This document shows positions 8,366 to 19,722 of a stretch of DNA of 64,000 nucleotides, in pieces (position 1 is the stretch's first letter; every line of letters starts with the position of its first letter). The stretch is from Acorus gramineus (taxonomy: Eukaryota > Streptophyta > Magnoliopsida > Acorales > Acoraceae). A model generated the notes under the pieces. It ran no database searches, was not told the DNA's origin, and saw only the letters and a program-made list of their open reading frames with translations. The translations under genes were made by a program, and so were the position numbers. Where the stretch lies: assembly GCA_030737835.1 (NCBI GenBank), contig JAUJYN010000027.1:620001-684000 (forward strand). The letters run 5' to 3'.

Positions 8366-11300
8366 ATGCCTCCTCGCAGAGGAATGCGTGGACGTGGTCC
8401 CTCTCGGCCTTTGGAGGTTCCCGGACCTACCAGAGGCGAGGAGTCTACTCGGCTATGGGGCCAGGACCGGCGCAGGAGCCTCCTGCATGGGAGCGTGCTT
8501 ACGCTCGTATCGCAGATCTGGTGGAGACTCAGACTAGGGCACTGGAGGCCCAGACTAGGGCGTTAGCTGATCAGGCACGAGAGATCCAGGAGCTGCGGGC
8601 GGCCCGCGAGGCAGTTCCACAGGTCCCCTTGGTGGCAGATCCACCGGTGGTGCCCGACGTACCCCCTGTCCCCGTGGTGATTCCGGTGGTGGGAGTTCAG
8701 GATCCCCTGGAGAGGGAGGTGGAGCTAGAGGCTGCAGCACGAGTGCATCAGAGCGGCCTCACTGCCTTTCTGAAGCTCCACCCTCCCGAGTTCCATGGCC
8801 AGACGGCGGACCCCCTTGCCCCTGAGCGTTGGTTGATGGAGGTAGACAAGATCTTCTCGACCATGCACTGCACCGACCGCCAGCGTGTCTCCCTGGCCAC
8901 CTTCATGTTGAAGGGTAGCGCCGCCGACTGGTGGGCTACCCGATCGGTGGACATCCCCGAGGGAGTGGAGCGACTTCTATGGGCTGGGTTCCGGAGATAC
9001 TTCCTGGAGGAGTACTTCCCGTTTTTGACACGCCAGATCGTGATGCGAGAGTTCGAGCAGCTGACGCAGGGCTCCATGTCAGTCGCTGACTACTCCACAC
9101 GCTTCACGAGGCTTTCCAGGTTCGCCCCCGCCTTGGTGATGGATGAGGAGACGCGATGCCGTCGTTTCGAGATGGGTCTCATTAGCACCATCCGGGTGCA
9201 TGTCACCTCTCAGGCGTTCACGAGGTACTCAGACTTGGTGTCTCGTGCGAAGACAGTCGAGCGAGACCTTGGGGTCCCTTTGGGGGTTCCAACCCCTTCT
9301 GCAGACCAGAGACCCCCCAGGAGCCAGGACCAGGGACATCGCAAGAAGAAGCGGCCCCGCTTTGATCAGTCAGCGGCCGCCGCTACTCCAGTCGATGTGG
9401 TGCCAGCGCGAGGTCCAGCACCCATTGCGGCAGTACCAGTCCAGGCCAGGCAACCAGAGAGGCGGCGCTGTTACCATTGTCAGCGCGTCGGGCATATTTT
9501 ATATAATTGCCCTGATGCTGGCCGACCCCGTGTGCTGCACCCGCAGCAGCAGCAGCTACAGCAGCAGCCGCACCAGCAGCAGCAGCCACAGCAGCAGCAG
9601 CCACAGGGTGGCCGAGTTGACCAGAGGAGGCAGCCAGTGCAGCCTGTGAGGCGTGCCCCTGCTCCTCAGCCGCAGTTTGTTCAGGGTCGAGTTGCAGCAC
9701 TTTCAGCCGAGGAGGCGCAGGCTTCGGGTAGCGTGGTCCGAGGTATTGTTTTGATCTCCCAGCTCCCTGCATATGTGTTATTTGATTCCGGAGCCACGCA
9801 CTCGTTCGTGTCTCCCGTTTTTGCGAGACGGATGGGCGTGGCGTCCGCCCCTCTTGATGTTATGCTGGAGATATCATTGCCCATCGGAGACCGTATTCTC
9901 CTCCGTTCTGTTTACCGAGGGTGTACCGTGGTGATTGCGGAGCATGAGTTTCCAGTAGAGTTGGTAGAGCTCGCCATGACGGACTTCGATGCCATCCTGG
10001 GAATGGATTGGCTCTCAGCTAGTCACGCCAGCATCGACTGTTTTGCGAAGTCGGTGTCTTTCCACCTTCCGGGTCGGAGGTCTTTCCAGTTCGTGGGCGA
10101 TCGTGACATAGCCCCTTTGGGGTTCGTGTCATCTATCCAGGCGTGGAGACTCCTTCAGGGAGGATGTGAGGGCTTTCTGGCGTATATTGCTGAGGAGGAC
10201 GCACCACTGCGGGCAGATATCAGTCAGACTCCGATCGTGGCAGAATATCCAGAGGTTTTCCCCGATGATCTTCCGGGATTACCGCCGGATCGCGCGATCG
10301 AGTTTGAGATTAATCTAATTCCGGGGACCGAGCCGATTTTGAGAGCTCCGTACCGGATGGCCCCAGCAGAGCTGAAGGTGCTCAAGGAGCAGTTGGAGGA
10401 GTTGCTCGAGAAGGGCTTCGCACGTCCGAGTGTTTCTCCTTGGGGAGCCCCTGTTTTGTTCATTCGAAAGGACGGTTCGCTGCGTCTTTGTATTGATTAC
10501 AGGCAGCTGAACAAGCAGACCGTGAAGAACAAGTACCCCTTGCCACGGATTGACGATCTGTTTGACCAGCTCCAGGGAGCGCGTGTCTTTTCTAAGATCG
10601 ATCTCCGTTCGGGCTACTATCAGCTGAAGATCCGGAGTCAGATATTCCGAAGACGGCCTTTCGTACCCGTTATGGGCACTACGAGTTCAAAGTACTGCCG
10701 TTTGGGTTGACGAATGCGCCGGCAGCCTTCATGGATCTGATGAACCGGGTGTTTCGGCCCTTCCTCGACTCCTTCGTAGTAGTCTTCATCGATGATATTC
10801 TGGTGTACTCGAGGAGTCTTGAGGAGCACGCTGACCATCTCCGCACTGTCTTGGAGACTTTGGCCCGACATCAGTTGTTCGCCAAGTTCAGTAAGTGCGA
10901 GTTTTGGTTGGAGCGTATGGCCTTTCTAGGCCACGTGATTTCCGGCGAGGGTATATCTGTGGACCAGGACAAGATGCTCGCCGTGTCGAATTGGCGTCGA
11001 CCGTCGAACCCTACAAGGAGTCGGAGCTTCCTGGGTTTAGCGGGTTATTATCGGAGGTTTGTCGAGGGTTTCTCGAAGATAGCTGTTCCTCTGACCCGCC
11101 TCACTCGGAAGGATGTCCGGTTCGAGTGGTCCCCAGCTTGCGAGGAGAGCTTCCTGGAGTTGAAGCGAAGGCCTCACCTCAGCGCCAGTTCTTACCATTC
11201 CGTCTGGGAGTGGTGGATTCGCAGTCTACTCCGATGCATCGCGGCTGGGTGTGGGTTGCGTCCTGATGCAGTACGGTAAGGTTGTGGCTTACGCGTCGCG

Positions 11301-13115
11301 TCAGTTGAAGCCCCATGAGCAGAATTACCCCACCCACGACTTAGAGTTAGCAGCGATCATCTTTGCGCTGAAGATGTGGAGGCACTACCTCTATGGCGAG
11401 GAGTTTGAGCTCTTCACTGATCACAAGAGCTTGACTTACTTGCAGTCCCAGCCGGAGCTCAACATGCGTCAGAGACGTTGGGTCGAGTTCCTGAAGGACT
11501 ATGATTGTGACATCGCTTACCATCCGGGTAAGGCGAATGTCGTGGCCGATGCTCTCAGCAGGCAGCCCTTGGGCATGGCCGCCCACTTGGCTGTACGTCG
11601 TTGGAGGCTTCTGGAGGAGGCCGCTTGCTGGATCAGCGTTCGAGAGACACCTGCGGGTGGCTTTTTGGCCAGGCTAGTGGTGCAGCCCGTTCTTCTCGAC
11701 GAGATCCGCACGGCTCAGGGGCAGGATCCTCACTTTCTAGTCCTCTCTGAAGGCGTCGCCCGGGGCGAGCGTCCGGACTACCAGATTCGCGAGGACGGAA
11801 TCCTGCGGTTCAGAGGTCGAGTATGCATTCCTGACGACAGAGCTGAAGCAGAAGATCTTGGACGAGGCCCATCGTTCGAGGTACACAGTGCATCCTGGTG
11901 GCACGAAGATGTACAGGGGCCTTCGTCGTGGCTACTGGTGGCGCGGGATGAAGGCGGATATTGGCCGTTTCGTTGCCCGTTGCTTGGTATGCCAGCAGGT
12001 GAAGTCGGAACATCAGCGTCCTGCGGGGAAGCTGCAGTCCATTGAGATTCCTCAGTGGAAGTGGGAGCAGATCACCATGGACTTCGTTTCGGGCTTGCCG
12101 AGGTCACGTTCGGGTCGCGATGCCATCTGGGTAATCGTCGACCGACTGACTAAGTCCGCTCATTTCCTCCCCATTCGACTCACCGATTCTCTGGACACCC
12201 TGGCGCAGTTGTTTGTCTAGATTGTTCGTCTCCATGGCACTCCCGTCAGCATCATTTCTGATAGAGACGCGAGATTTACTTCGAGGTTCTGGCGTAGCCT
12301 TCAGCACGCCCTTGGTACGAACCTCCACTTCAGTACAGCGTTTCATCCGCAGACGGACGGCCAGTCGGAGAGGACGATTCAGACCCTGGAGGACATGCTG
12401 CGAGCTTGCGTTCTCGACTTTGGGGGCAGTTGGGAGAGGCATCTTCCGTTGGTGGAGTTTGCCTACAACAACAGCTACCACTCGAGTATCCGGATGGCAC
12501 CATATGAAGCGCTCTATGGCCGCAGCTGCAGGTCCCCCTTGTGTTGGGACGAGGTCGGAGAGCGCCAGTTGGAGGGACCAGAGATCATCCACCAGACCTC
12601 AGAGATGGTCAAGACGATTCGTGAGCGTATCCGAGTCGCCCAGAGCCGTCAGAAGAGCTACGCCGATCGTCGTCGCCGTGAGCTCGCCTTCGAGGTTGGT
12701 GACCATGTTTTCCTGAAGGTGTCCCCGATGAAGGGCATCTTCCGTTTCGGTGTGCGGGGCAAGCTGAGTCCGCGTTCCATTGGGCCGTTTCTCATCCTCG
12801 AGCGGGTTGGAGAGGTGGCCTATCGCATAGCCCTGCCCCCACAGTTGGCTCAGGCCCATGACGTCTTCCATGTCTCGCAGCTGAGGCGTTACGTCCACGA
12901 TCCTGCTCACGTTATTCCCTTCGAGCCGCTCGTCTTCGAGCCGGACTTGTTTTTCGTGGAGCAGCCGATCGAGATCCTGGAACGACGCGAGAAGAGGCTC
13001 CGCACCAAGACCGTCCAGCTGGTTAAGGTGCGATGGCAGCACCGTTCTGGTGCCGAGGCCACTTGGGAGAGAGGACGCCATGCGTGGCGCATATCCGCAT
13101 CTTTTCCCTTCCTAG
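8366..13115 (+). pseudogene. gag-pol polyprotein of chromovirus A1, frame-broken
   Basis: The start ATG (8366) opens the MPPRR-type N-terminus shared with A2 and A3. Gag carries a CCHC knuckle ([14 protein letters not shown], near 9469-9510) followed by a CAG-repeat-coded Gln tract. Protease has DSGATHSF with Asp at 9784. RT has [15 protein letters not shown] and a FIDD active site with GATGAT at 10791-10796. RNase H has YSDASR and DHKSLTY. Integrase has an HX(n)HX(n)CLVC zinc region near 11866-11994, a D..D..E core (MDFVSG, SDRDARF, QSERTIQ) and a C-terminal chromodomain ending EATWER. Lesions compared with A2: about 10 bp lost near 8445, 1 bp lost near 10633, an extra C near 11172, 2 bp lost near 11838, a 3-bp loss creating TAG at 12218-12220, and 2 bp lost near 13068. 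All catalytic motifs are still readable across frames. Confidence 0.92.
9541..9608 (+). repeat. CAG repeat coding a Gln-rich linker in gag
   Basis: Imperfect CAG/CAA-type triplets encode Gln with some Pro and His between the zinc knuckle and protease. In A2 the same tract (about 42090-42165) differs in length and contains stops, as expected for slippage-prone sequence. Confidence 0.75.
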
Positions 13116-13149
13116 ATGTTTTTGTATTATTTTGTGGACAAAATTTCCT

Positions 13150-13162
13150 AAGGGGGGAAGAA
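13150..13162 (+). other. Polypurine tract of A1
   Basis: AAGGGGGGAAGAA lies immediately before the 3' LTR start at 13163, where plus-strand synthesis would be primed. The same tract in reverse flanks the LTR ends of A2 (38543-38556) and B' (from 34646). Confidence 0.85.
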
Positions 13163-15147
13163 TGTTATATATGTGTCACTTTTAGCCTTCTGGTCACCTT
13201 TGGGACATTTCTGGCAGTTTTTCAACTTTTTCTTTTTTCGATCGGAACCGCTAAAATTTTGGACTTTTAGCTATCATCATGAGCTTGAGAACTCCGATTG
13301 AAAATCTAACTGCACATTATGTGTCCTGGTGCCATTTCAAACCACTCACGAAAATTTCATCGAATTCCGGTAACGTTTCAGAATTTGGCAGTTCCAATCG
13401 TATCCGGGTTTTGACCGAGTGGGAATGTCAAAGGGGGACTTGACCAAGTCAAAGAGGACTTTGACCAAGTCAAGTTTGACCATTGACTTGGTCAAATGGT
13501 TTTTTTTTTGTGTGGTTGGGTTGACTCAAAGTCAAGCCACCAAAACCCTAATGTTCTAAGTGTGTGAGTGAGTGTGTGTGTCACTAGTGTTGGGCGCCCA
13601 CTTTTCTTCCCCATCTCTCTCTCTCTCTCTCACACACACAAATCCATCCCCCCTCTTGTTATTTGTCTCCATTAGAGGTAGTAGAAGGAAAAGAAAAAGG
13701 AAACCCTAGAAGGGAAAAAGAGAGGTAAAGGTGTTGTTATATATGTGTCACTTTTATCCTTCTGGTCACCATTGGAGCATTCTGGCAGCTTTTCAACTTT
13801 TTCTTTTTTCGATCGGAACCGCTAAAATTCTGGACTTTTAGCTATCATCCTGAGCTTAAGGACTCCGATTGAAAATCTAACTGCATATTATGTGTCCTGG
13901 TGCCATTCCAAGCCACTCACAAAAATTTCATCGAATTCTGGTAACGTTTCAGAATTTCGCAGTTCTGAATCGTATCCGGGTTTTGACCAAACGAAAAGTC
14001 ATTGGGAGACTTGACTTGGTCAATGTTGACCCTTGACTTGGTCAATTGGGTTTGTTTTCTAGTGTGGTTGGGTTGACTAAGGTCAAAGTGCACCTAAACC
14101 TAACTAAACCTAGCTTAACATAATTAATTTCTAAGTGTGTGAGTGTGTGAGTGTGTGTGTGGTGTGTGTGTGTGACTTAATGAAGTCCACGCCCACAAAT
14201 AGGAGTCCCCCTATTCATCTTCTTCTCCAACTCTCTCAAGCTCTCTCTCCCTCTCTTTAAATCCCCCATATGATCTAGCTAAGGTGGTTAAAATAAAAAA
14301 ACCCTAGAAGGAGGAAAGATAGGTGAGGACCCGATCTATCTTTCCATGGTTTTGGATTTTCATTTCCCTTTGTTTTTTCTCCTCTCATGGCACCTCTTCT
14401 CCTCTGTTTTCAGCCCCTCTTAGGCTGAGAAGAGGGCTTGGTGGTGGTGGTCTTGGTGGTGGCGAATCGGTGCGCGAAGAGCACCCGAATTCCTCCCCTT
14501 CCCTTCCTCTCTTTGGGTAAGCTTTCCTCCTCCCTTTTTTCTTGTGTAGATGCTTGTTTAGGGTTGCATATGGGTATGCATGGCATGCATGGTGGTTAGG
14601 GGGTTGGAGGGGGGCTGTTGGGGGTGTGTGAGTGGCTCGGGCGCGCGCAGGTAAGCGCAGGCAGGCGCAGGTGCGCAGTCGGGCGCGCTGGCGGGCGTGC
14701 GCGTACGCGCGGGCTGTACGCGCGGGCTGTACGCGCGGGCATGCGAGCGGGTGCTGCGCAGGGGGAGCAGTGCGCGGGGGGGGGGGGTACTGCGCTGGGG
14801 CACAGTGCGTGCGGGTGTGCGCGCGAGGTGCTGCGCTGGGGCGCAGTGCGCGCGGGTGCACCCGGGGCTGGACGTGCGGTGTGCGCGGGCAGGGGCGCGG
14901 CAGCGCGCCTGGGTACTCAGGCTGGGGCGCGGCAGTGCGCCCGGGGCGCGGGTGTGCGTGCGCACCCGTGCTTGTGCGTGCGGGTGGCCGTGCGCATGGC
15001 TGCCCGGCAGTGCAGGAGTGTGTCGGGGCACTCGGACTCGCGTGCGTACAGGCCCGTATGCATGCTTGTCCTAGTGTTGGGTATTTCTATCGTATTTCTT
15101 GCGTATTTGTGTATTTTACTCACCATTTTGATTCCCATGTCTTGTAG

Positions 15148-15183
15148 ATCTCGACGGATGATTACGCGACAACCCGGATATTG
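15148..15183 (+). other. Candidate 36-nt micro-exon, A3 5' LTR
   Basis: Borders are CTTGTAG (ending 15147) and GTGAGT (from 15184). It is aligned with 6983-7018. Confidence 0.45.
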
Positions 15184-15853
15184 GTGAGTGGGACAATCCA
15201 ACCCAGTTGGGAGGTGTTCGATGCACGTAGGCGTGCATTGCCCTCCCCTGGGGCACCATAATTGCATATTAGATAGTATTAATTGTAAACTATGCATGCA
15301 TGATTATTATGTAGTATCCATGCCACCCTAGGCCTTGCATGTTAGGGATATGCACCCTTATGATATGTGTAAAGGCCCAAGCATCCTGATACCATGTTTT
15401 CATGCTAGGGAAGCCTCGACCTATGCATGCGTCCCATTTAGTTTAATTTATTTAAATCAAATGTGAGTTTTGTAATTAGCATGCCTTAGAGAATATTATA
15501 ACCTCGTGGTTATAATATATGCTTCCCCGCATCTTAGCTATGCGCCCTGGAGGAATTCTGAAGAATTCATGACATTTGTAGAGTTGAGATTGATGTCGGC
15601 GGATCCAAGTGGATCGTATCCGTGTGGGTAGGCTGTTTCTCTTCCCTTCGTTGGATCCGTGTAGGGACTCCTCAGCGTTAGACAGGCCGTCCTGACAGAG
15701 GGCTCCCATCACTAGGCACCTCCTGATTTGGTTTCGGACTGTGCTGAATCGTGGGAGTAGACCAGGCAAGCTACGGTGTGGAGGAGAGGCTATCGGTGGA
15801 CCAAGGGTGATTAACAGCCTAGTCAGTCCCAAAAGACCATGTCACCCCCTTGA

Positions 15854-15877
15854 GGGTGAGGGTGAGGGTGTGGTGGG
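15854..15877 (+). other. G-quadruplex-capable tract, A3 5' LTR
   Basis: GGG runs at 15854, 15860, 15866 and 15875 are separated by TGA, TGA and TGTGGT. Confidence 0.45.
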
Positions 15878-16419
15878 TCGGCGATGTAGCGACCCATTGG
15901 ATTGTGTAGTTATTGCCACTTAGAGGCTATAAATGATTTGAGGTTAATATGAATTGTGATGCATGGGTTGTGCTATTCACTGAGCGTGTGGCTCACCCCT
16001 CACATATATTTTTCTCCAGTGATATCTGAGTCGGATCAGCAGGAGGAGCTCCCCGAGGCACGTTAGCAGTAGCGGAGCAGCGTCACGTTCTTCGTGTAAG
16101 AGGCCATTCAGCATCCCCCTTTGCTTGTATGTATTGTATTCCGTGCTTGAACACACGCTTGTATTATATTTGGATGTAGTGTATATATTGGCTCTCACAG
16201 GACAGTTGATTATGTATCGAGTCTGTAATATGTCTTTGAATTACAGATTCAGTCTTTTAGCTTCCGCTATTTGTGTATATATCATGTCAGCCTCTTTGTT
16301 GTCTGTGTTGTCATTGTTGATATTGTTTGAGTATATTATTGACCTCTTGTATAGACTGCTGATATCATATATACCCTTGCCGCGTCCCGGGGACGGCCGC
16401 CCTGGGGCATGACAAAAGT

Positions 16420-16431
16420 TGGTATCAGAGC
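16420..16431 (+). other. Primer-binding site (tRNA-iMet) of A3
   Basis: TGGTATCAGAGC follows the 5' LTR end by five bases, identical to the A1 site. Confidence 0.9.
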
Positions 16432-16534
16432 CTGGTCCTGTCAGAGCCAATGGTCTTTTTTTTCGTAGAGATGAGTCCTAGGATTTCTATACGAGTATTC
16501 TGATCCTAGTGTCTGGTTTTCTTAGGTTGTTGAT

Positions 16535-17180
16535 ATGCCTCCTCGCAGAAGAATGCATGGACGTGGTCCCTCTCGACCTTTGGAGGTCCCCAGACCTACC
16601 AGAGGTGAGGATGCTACTGGAGAGTCCTCGGCTGTGGGGCCAGGATTGGCGCAGGAGCCTCCTGCATGGGAGCGTGCTTACGCTCGGATAGCAGATTTGG
16701 TGGAGACTAACACGAGAGCATTAGAGACCCAACGAGGGCGTTAGCTGAGCAAGCTAGAGAGATTCAGGGGCTGAGGGCGGCCCGCGAGGCAATTCCACAG
16801 GTCCCCTTGGTGGCAGATCCGCCTGTGGTACCCGATGTACCCTCTGCTCCCGTGGTGACTCCAGCGGTGGAGGTTCAGGATCCTCTGGTGAGGGAGGTGG
16901 AGCTAGAGGCTGCAGCGAGAGTGCACTAGAGTGGCCTCACAGCCTTTCTGAAGCTCCACCCTCCCGAGTTCCATGGACAGCCGGCGGATCCCCTTGCCCT
17001 GAGCGATGGTTGATGGAGGTGGACAAGATCTTCTCGACCATGCACTGCACTGATCGCTAGCGAGTCTCACTGGCCACCTTCATGCTGAGAGGTAGCGCCG
17101 CCGACTGGTGGGCTACCTGATCGGTCGACATTCCTGAGGGTGTACCGTGGCGATTGTGGCATGAGTTTCCAGTGGGGTTA
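16535..17180 (+). pseudogene. gag remnant of A3
   Basis: The ATG at 16535 opens the same MPPRR N-terminus as A1. Similarity to A1 gag runs, with frameshifts and stops, to about 17125. There it jumps directly to a short piece equivalent to the A1 protease region near 9918-9965, so gag C-terminus, zinc knuckle and protease start were deleted. RT, RNase H and integrase are absent. Confidence 0.85.
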
Positions 17181-17185
17181 GTAGT

Positions 17186-17301
17186 GTTCATTAAGGGTGA
17201 TGTCTTCTTCTAGTCTTCCTTCTCTGGGTTAAGGGGCCGTGTGAGGTCAGCGTTGAGACCCGGGCTAGGGTACTCCGTGTTCCTTGTTTGGTTGTCGGGA
17301 T
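17186..17301 (+). repeat. Shared block in A3 internal region
   Basis: The stretch containing GACCCGGGCTAGGGTACTCC is also present in reverse in the decayed element B' (about 36830-36990). Shorter versions lie inside the LTRs of A3 (19230-19345) and A' (61258-61370). The origin is unknown. Confidence 0.65.
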
Positions 17302-18887
17302 TGTTATATATGTGTCACTTTTTGGCCTGTTGGTAACCATTGGAGCATTTTGGCAGTTTTTGAGTTTTTTTTTTCATTTTTTGATTGGAACCGCAAAATT
17401 TTGGACTGTTAGCTATCGTCCTGTGTTTGAGGACTCCGATTGGAAATCTAACTGCATATTATGTGTCCTGGTGCCATTTTAAGCCACTCACGAAAATTTC
17501 ATCGAATTCCGGTACGTTTCAGAATTTCGCAGTTCCGGGGCGTATCCGGGTTTTGACCGAGCGAGAAGTCATTGGGAGAGTTGACTGGGTCAAAGTGGGC
17601 CCATGACTTGGTCAACCCTTTTTGTTTTTTTGTGTGGTTGGGTTGACCCAAGTCAAAGCCCACTTAACTCACCTAATCTATTCCTTAAGCCTAATTAATC
17701 TTGATTAGCCCTAATTCAAGTGAGGTTTGACTTATTTAATGTGAGAAGCTAAAATATCTCCCACTATTCATCTTCTCCTTCCTTGGAATTTCTCTCTCCC
17801 CCTCTCTCTCTTTTCTAAGTTTTGAGCCACCTAGAGGGCTTAGAACTTAAAACTCAAAACATAGAAAGGATAGATCCGGTCCCGATCTACACCCCGGTGT
17901 TTTCAGATTTGAATTCCGGCATGTCTTGCCCTTTCTCCCGCCCTCTCTTCTCCTCAGATCTGAGCCCTTTCGGAGGTGGGAAGAGGTCTTGGTGGTGAAG
18001 ATCTTTGGGGAGGCATTTCGGTGCAAGAGGAGCTTCCGGTTCCCTCCCTTTCCTCTCCTTCCCTTGGGTAAGCTCTCTTTCCTTCTTTTCCATGTTTAGA
18101 TGCTTGTTAGGAGGGTGGGTTTGGGTGTTGGTGGCTGTGAGGGGTGATTGGTGGCTGTTGGGAGGCCATGGGTGGTCAGATAGAGGAGGTAGGGTGGCTC
18201 GGGCAGGGGGTTGAATGTCTCGGGTAGGGTGGACGGTGGTCTCGGGCAGCAGGCAGCACAGGCAGCAGCAGAGGCAGCAAGCAGTGCAGCAGTCAGGGCG
18301 CGCGGGCGTGCGCTCGGGTGGAGCTGGAGAGTGTGCTGGGCGCGCGTGCTGGGCGCTGGGCGCGGTGTGCTGGGCGCTAGGCTGGGCGCTGGGGCGCTGG
18401 GCGCTGGGCACCGTGCGGGAGCGTGCGCGCGGAGCGCTACGCAGAGGCGCAGGCACGCTGTGCGCACGCGGAGCGAGGCGAGGGCAGCGGAGGTGCGCGC
18501 GGGGTGCGCGCGGGGCGAGGGGCCGGGCGTACGGGGCGTGTGGTGTGCGCGCGGGCCAGCACAGGGCATGCGGTGTGCGCGCGGGCTGCTGCGATGGGGC
18601 GCAGTGGGCGCGCGGTGCATCCGGGTAGCTCGGCAGTGTGTCCAGGCGTGCGGGCAAGGGCTCGGCGGTGCGCCTGGGTGCGCAGGCTGAGGCGCGGCGG
18701 TGCATCCGGGGGCGGGTGGCCGTGCGGGTGGTTGCCGAGGGTTCGGGAGTGAGTCGGGGTGCTCGGGCTAGCGTGCGTACGGGCCGTATGTACGTTTGCC
18801 CGAGTGTTGGGTATTTATTTGTGTATTTTTGAGTATTTTGTAGTATTTGTGTATTTTACTCACCGGGTTGATTACCCTGTCTTGCAG

Positions 18888-18923
18888 ATCTTGACGGACG
18901 GTCGCGCGACGACCCGGTTACCG
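18888..18923 (+). other. Candidate 36-nt micro-exon, A3 3' LTR
   Basis: Borders are CTTGCAG (ending 18887) and GTGAGT (from 18924). The segment sequence differs from the A1 version but its length is the same. Confidence 0.45.
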
Positions 18924-19697
18924 GTGAGTGGGACAACCCAACCCAATTGGGAGGTGCTACATGCACTTGGGCGTGTACCGTCCTCCCCTGGGGCACATAG
19001 TTAATATTAACTGTTATATTGTAATCCATGCAAGCATGATTAATGTGTAGAATGCATGCCACCCTAGACTTGTATGTTAGGGACTTGCACCCTTAGGATA
19101 TGTGCATGAGCCGTGCATCCTGTCACCTCGTTATCATGCTAGGAAAGCCTCGACCTATGCATGCGTCCCATTAGTTTGATTTATTAAATTAAATGCAAAC
19201 TTAAGATATTTTTAGCATGCCTTGGGGAATATTAAGGGGGCCTTGCGAGGTCAACATTGAGACCTGGGCTAGGGTACTCCGTGTTCCTTGTTTGGTTGGC
19301 GGGATGTCCTATATCGGGACCTCAGGTTGCCCTCCCAAGGCCTCTTTTCCCTCTTTATTATCTTATGTACTCCCCGCATCTTGGTTATGCGCGCTGGAGG
19401 AATTCTGAAGAATTCAAGACATTAGAGTTGTAGAGATGTGTTGTCAGCGGATCCGAGTGGATCATATGCGATGGATAGGCTGTTCTGTTCCCTTCGTTGG
19501 ATCCGTGTAGAGACTACCTCAGCGTTAGAAAGGTCGTCCCGTGCAGGGGCTCCCATCAGTAGACACCTCCTGATTTGGTAGACGGACTGTGCTGAATGTG
19601 GGAGTGGCCAAACGGCCTACGGAGTGGGGAGAGACTATCGGTGGACCAAGGGTGACCAACAGCCTAGTCAGTCCCAAGAGCCTATGTCACCTATTGA

Positions 19698-19722
19698 GGG
19701 GTGAGGGTGAGGGTATGGTGGG
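19698..19722 (+). other. G-quadruplex-capable tract, A3 3' LTR
   Basis: G-runs at 19698, 19705, 19711 and 19720 are separated by short loops. A second partial copy lies about 100 bp downstream in the tandem duplication. Confidence 0.4.

Larger units (their letters stand above)
13735..16414 (+). repeat. 5' LTR of A3
   Basis: This 2680-bp LTR abuts the PBS. It carries the AT hairpin (near 15490-15520), a single copy of the G-rich block (15854-15877), a GC island (14630-15065) and an intact candidate micro-exon (15148-15183). It lacks the inserted block found in the 3' LTR. Confidence 0.88.

Noticed and set aside
9143..9772. Secondary open frames over gag
   Set aside because: They overlap the gag frame that carries the CCHC knuckle and are Ser/Gln/Ala-rich products of the CAG repeat.
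17887..18705. Long open frame (over 250 codons) on the minus strand, and overlapping frames on the + strand
   Set aside because: It lies across the CpG-rich island of an LTR. Translations are Ala/Arg/Pro/His-rich, open in several frames on both strands at once, and change between copies without conserving protein sequence.
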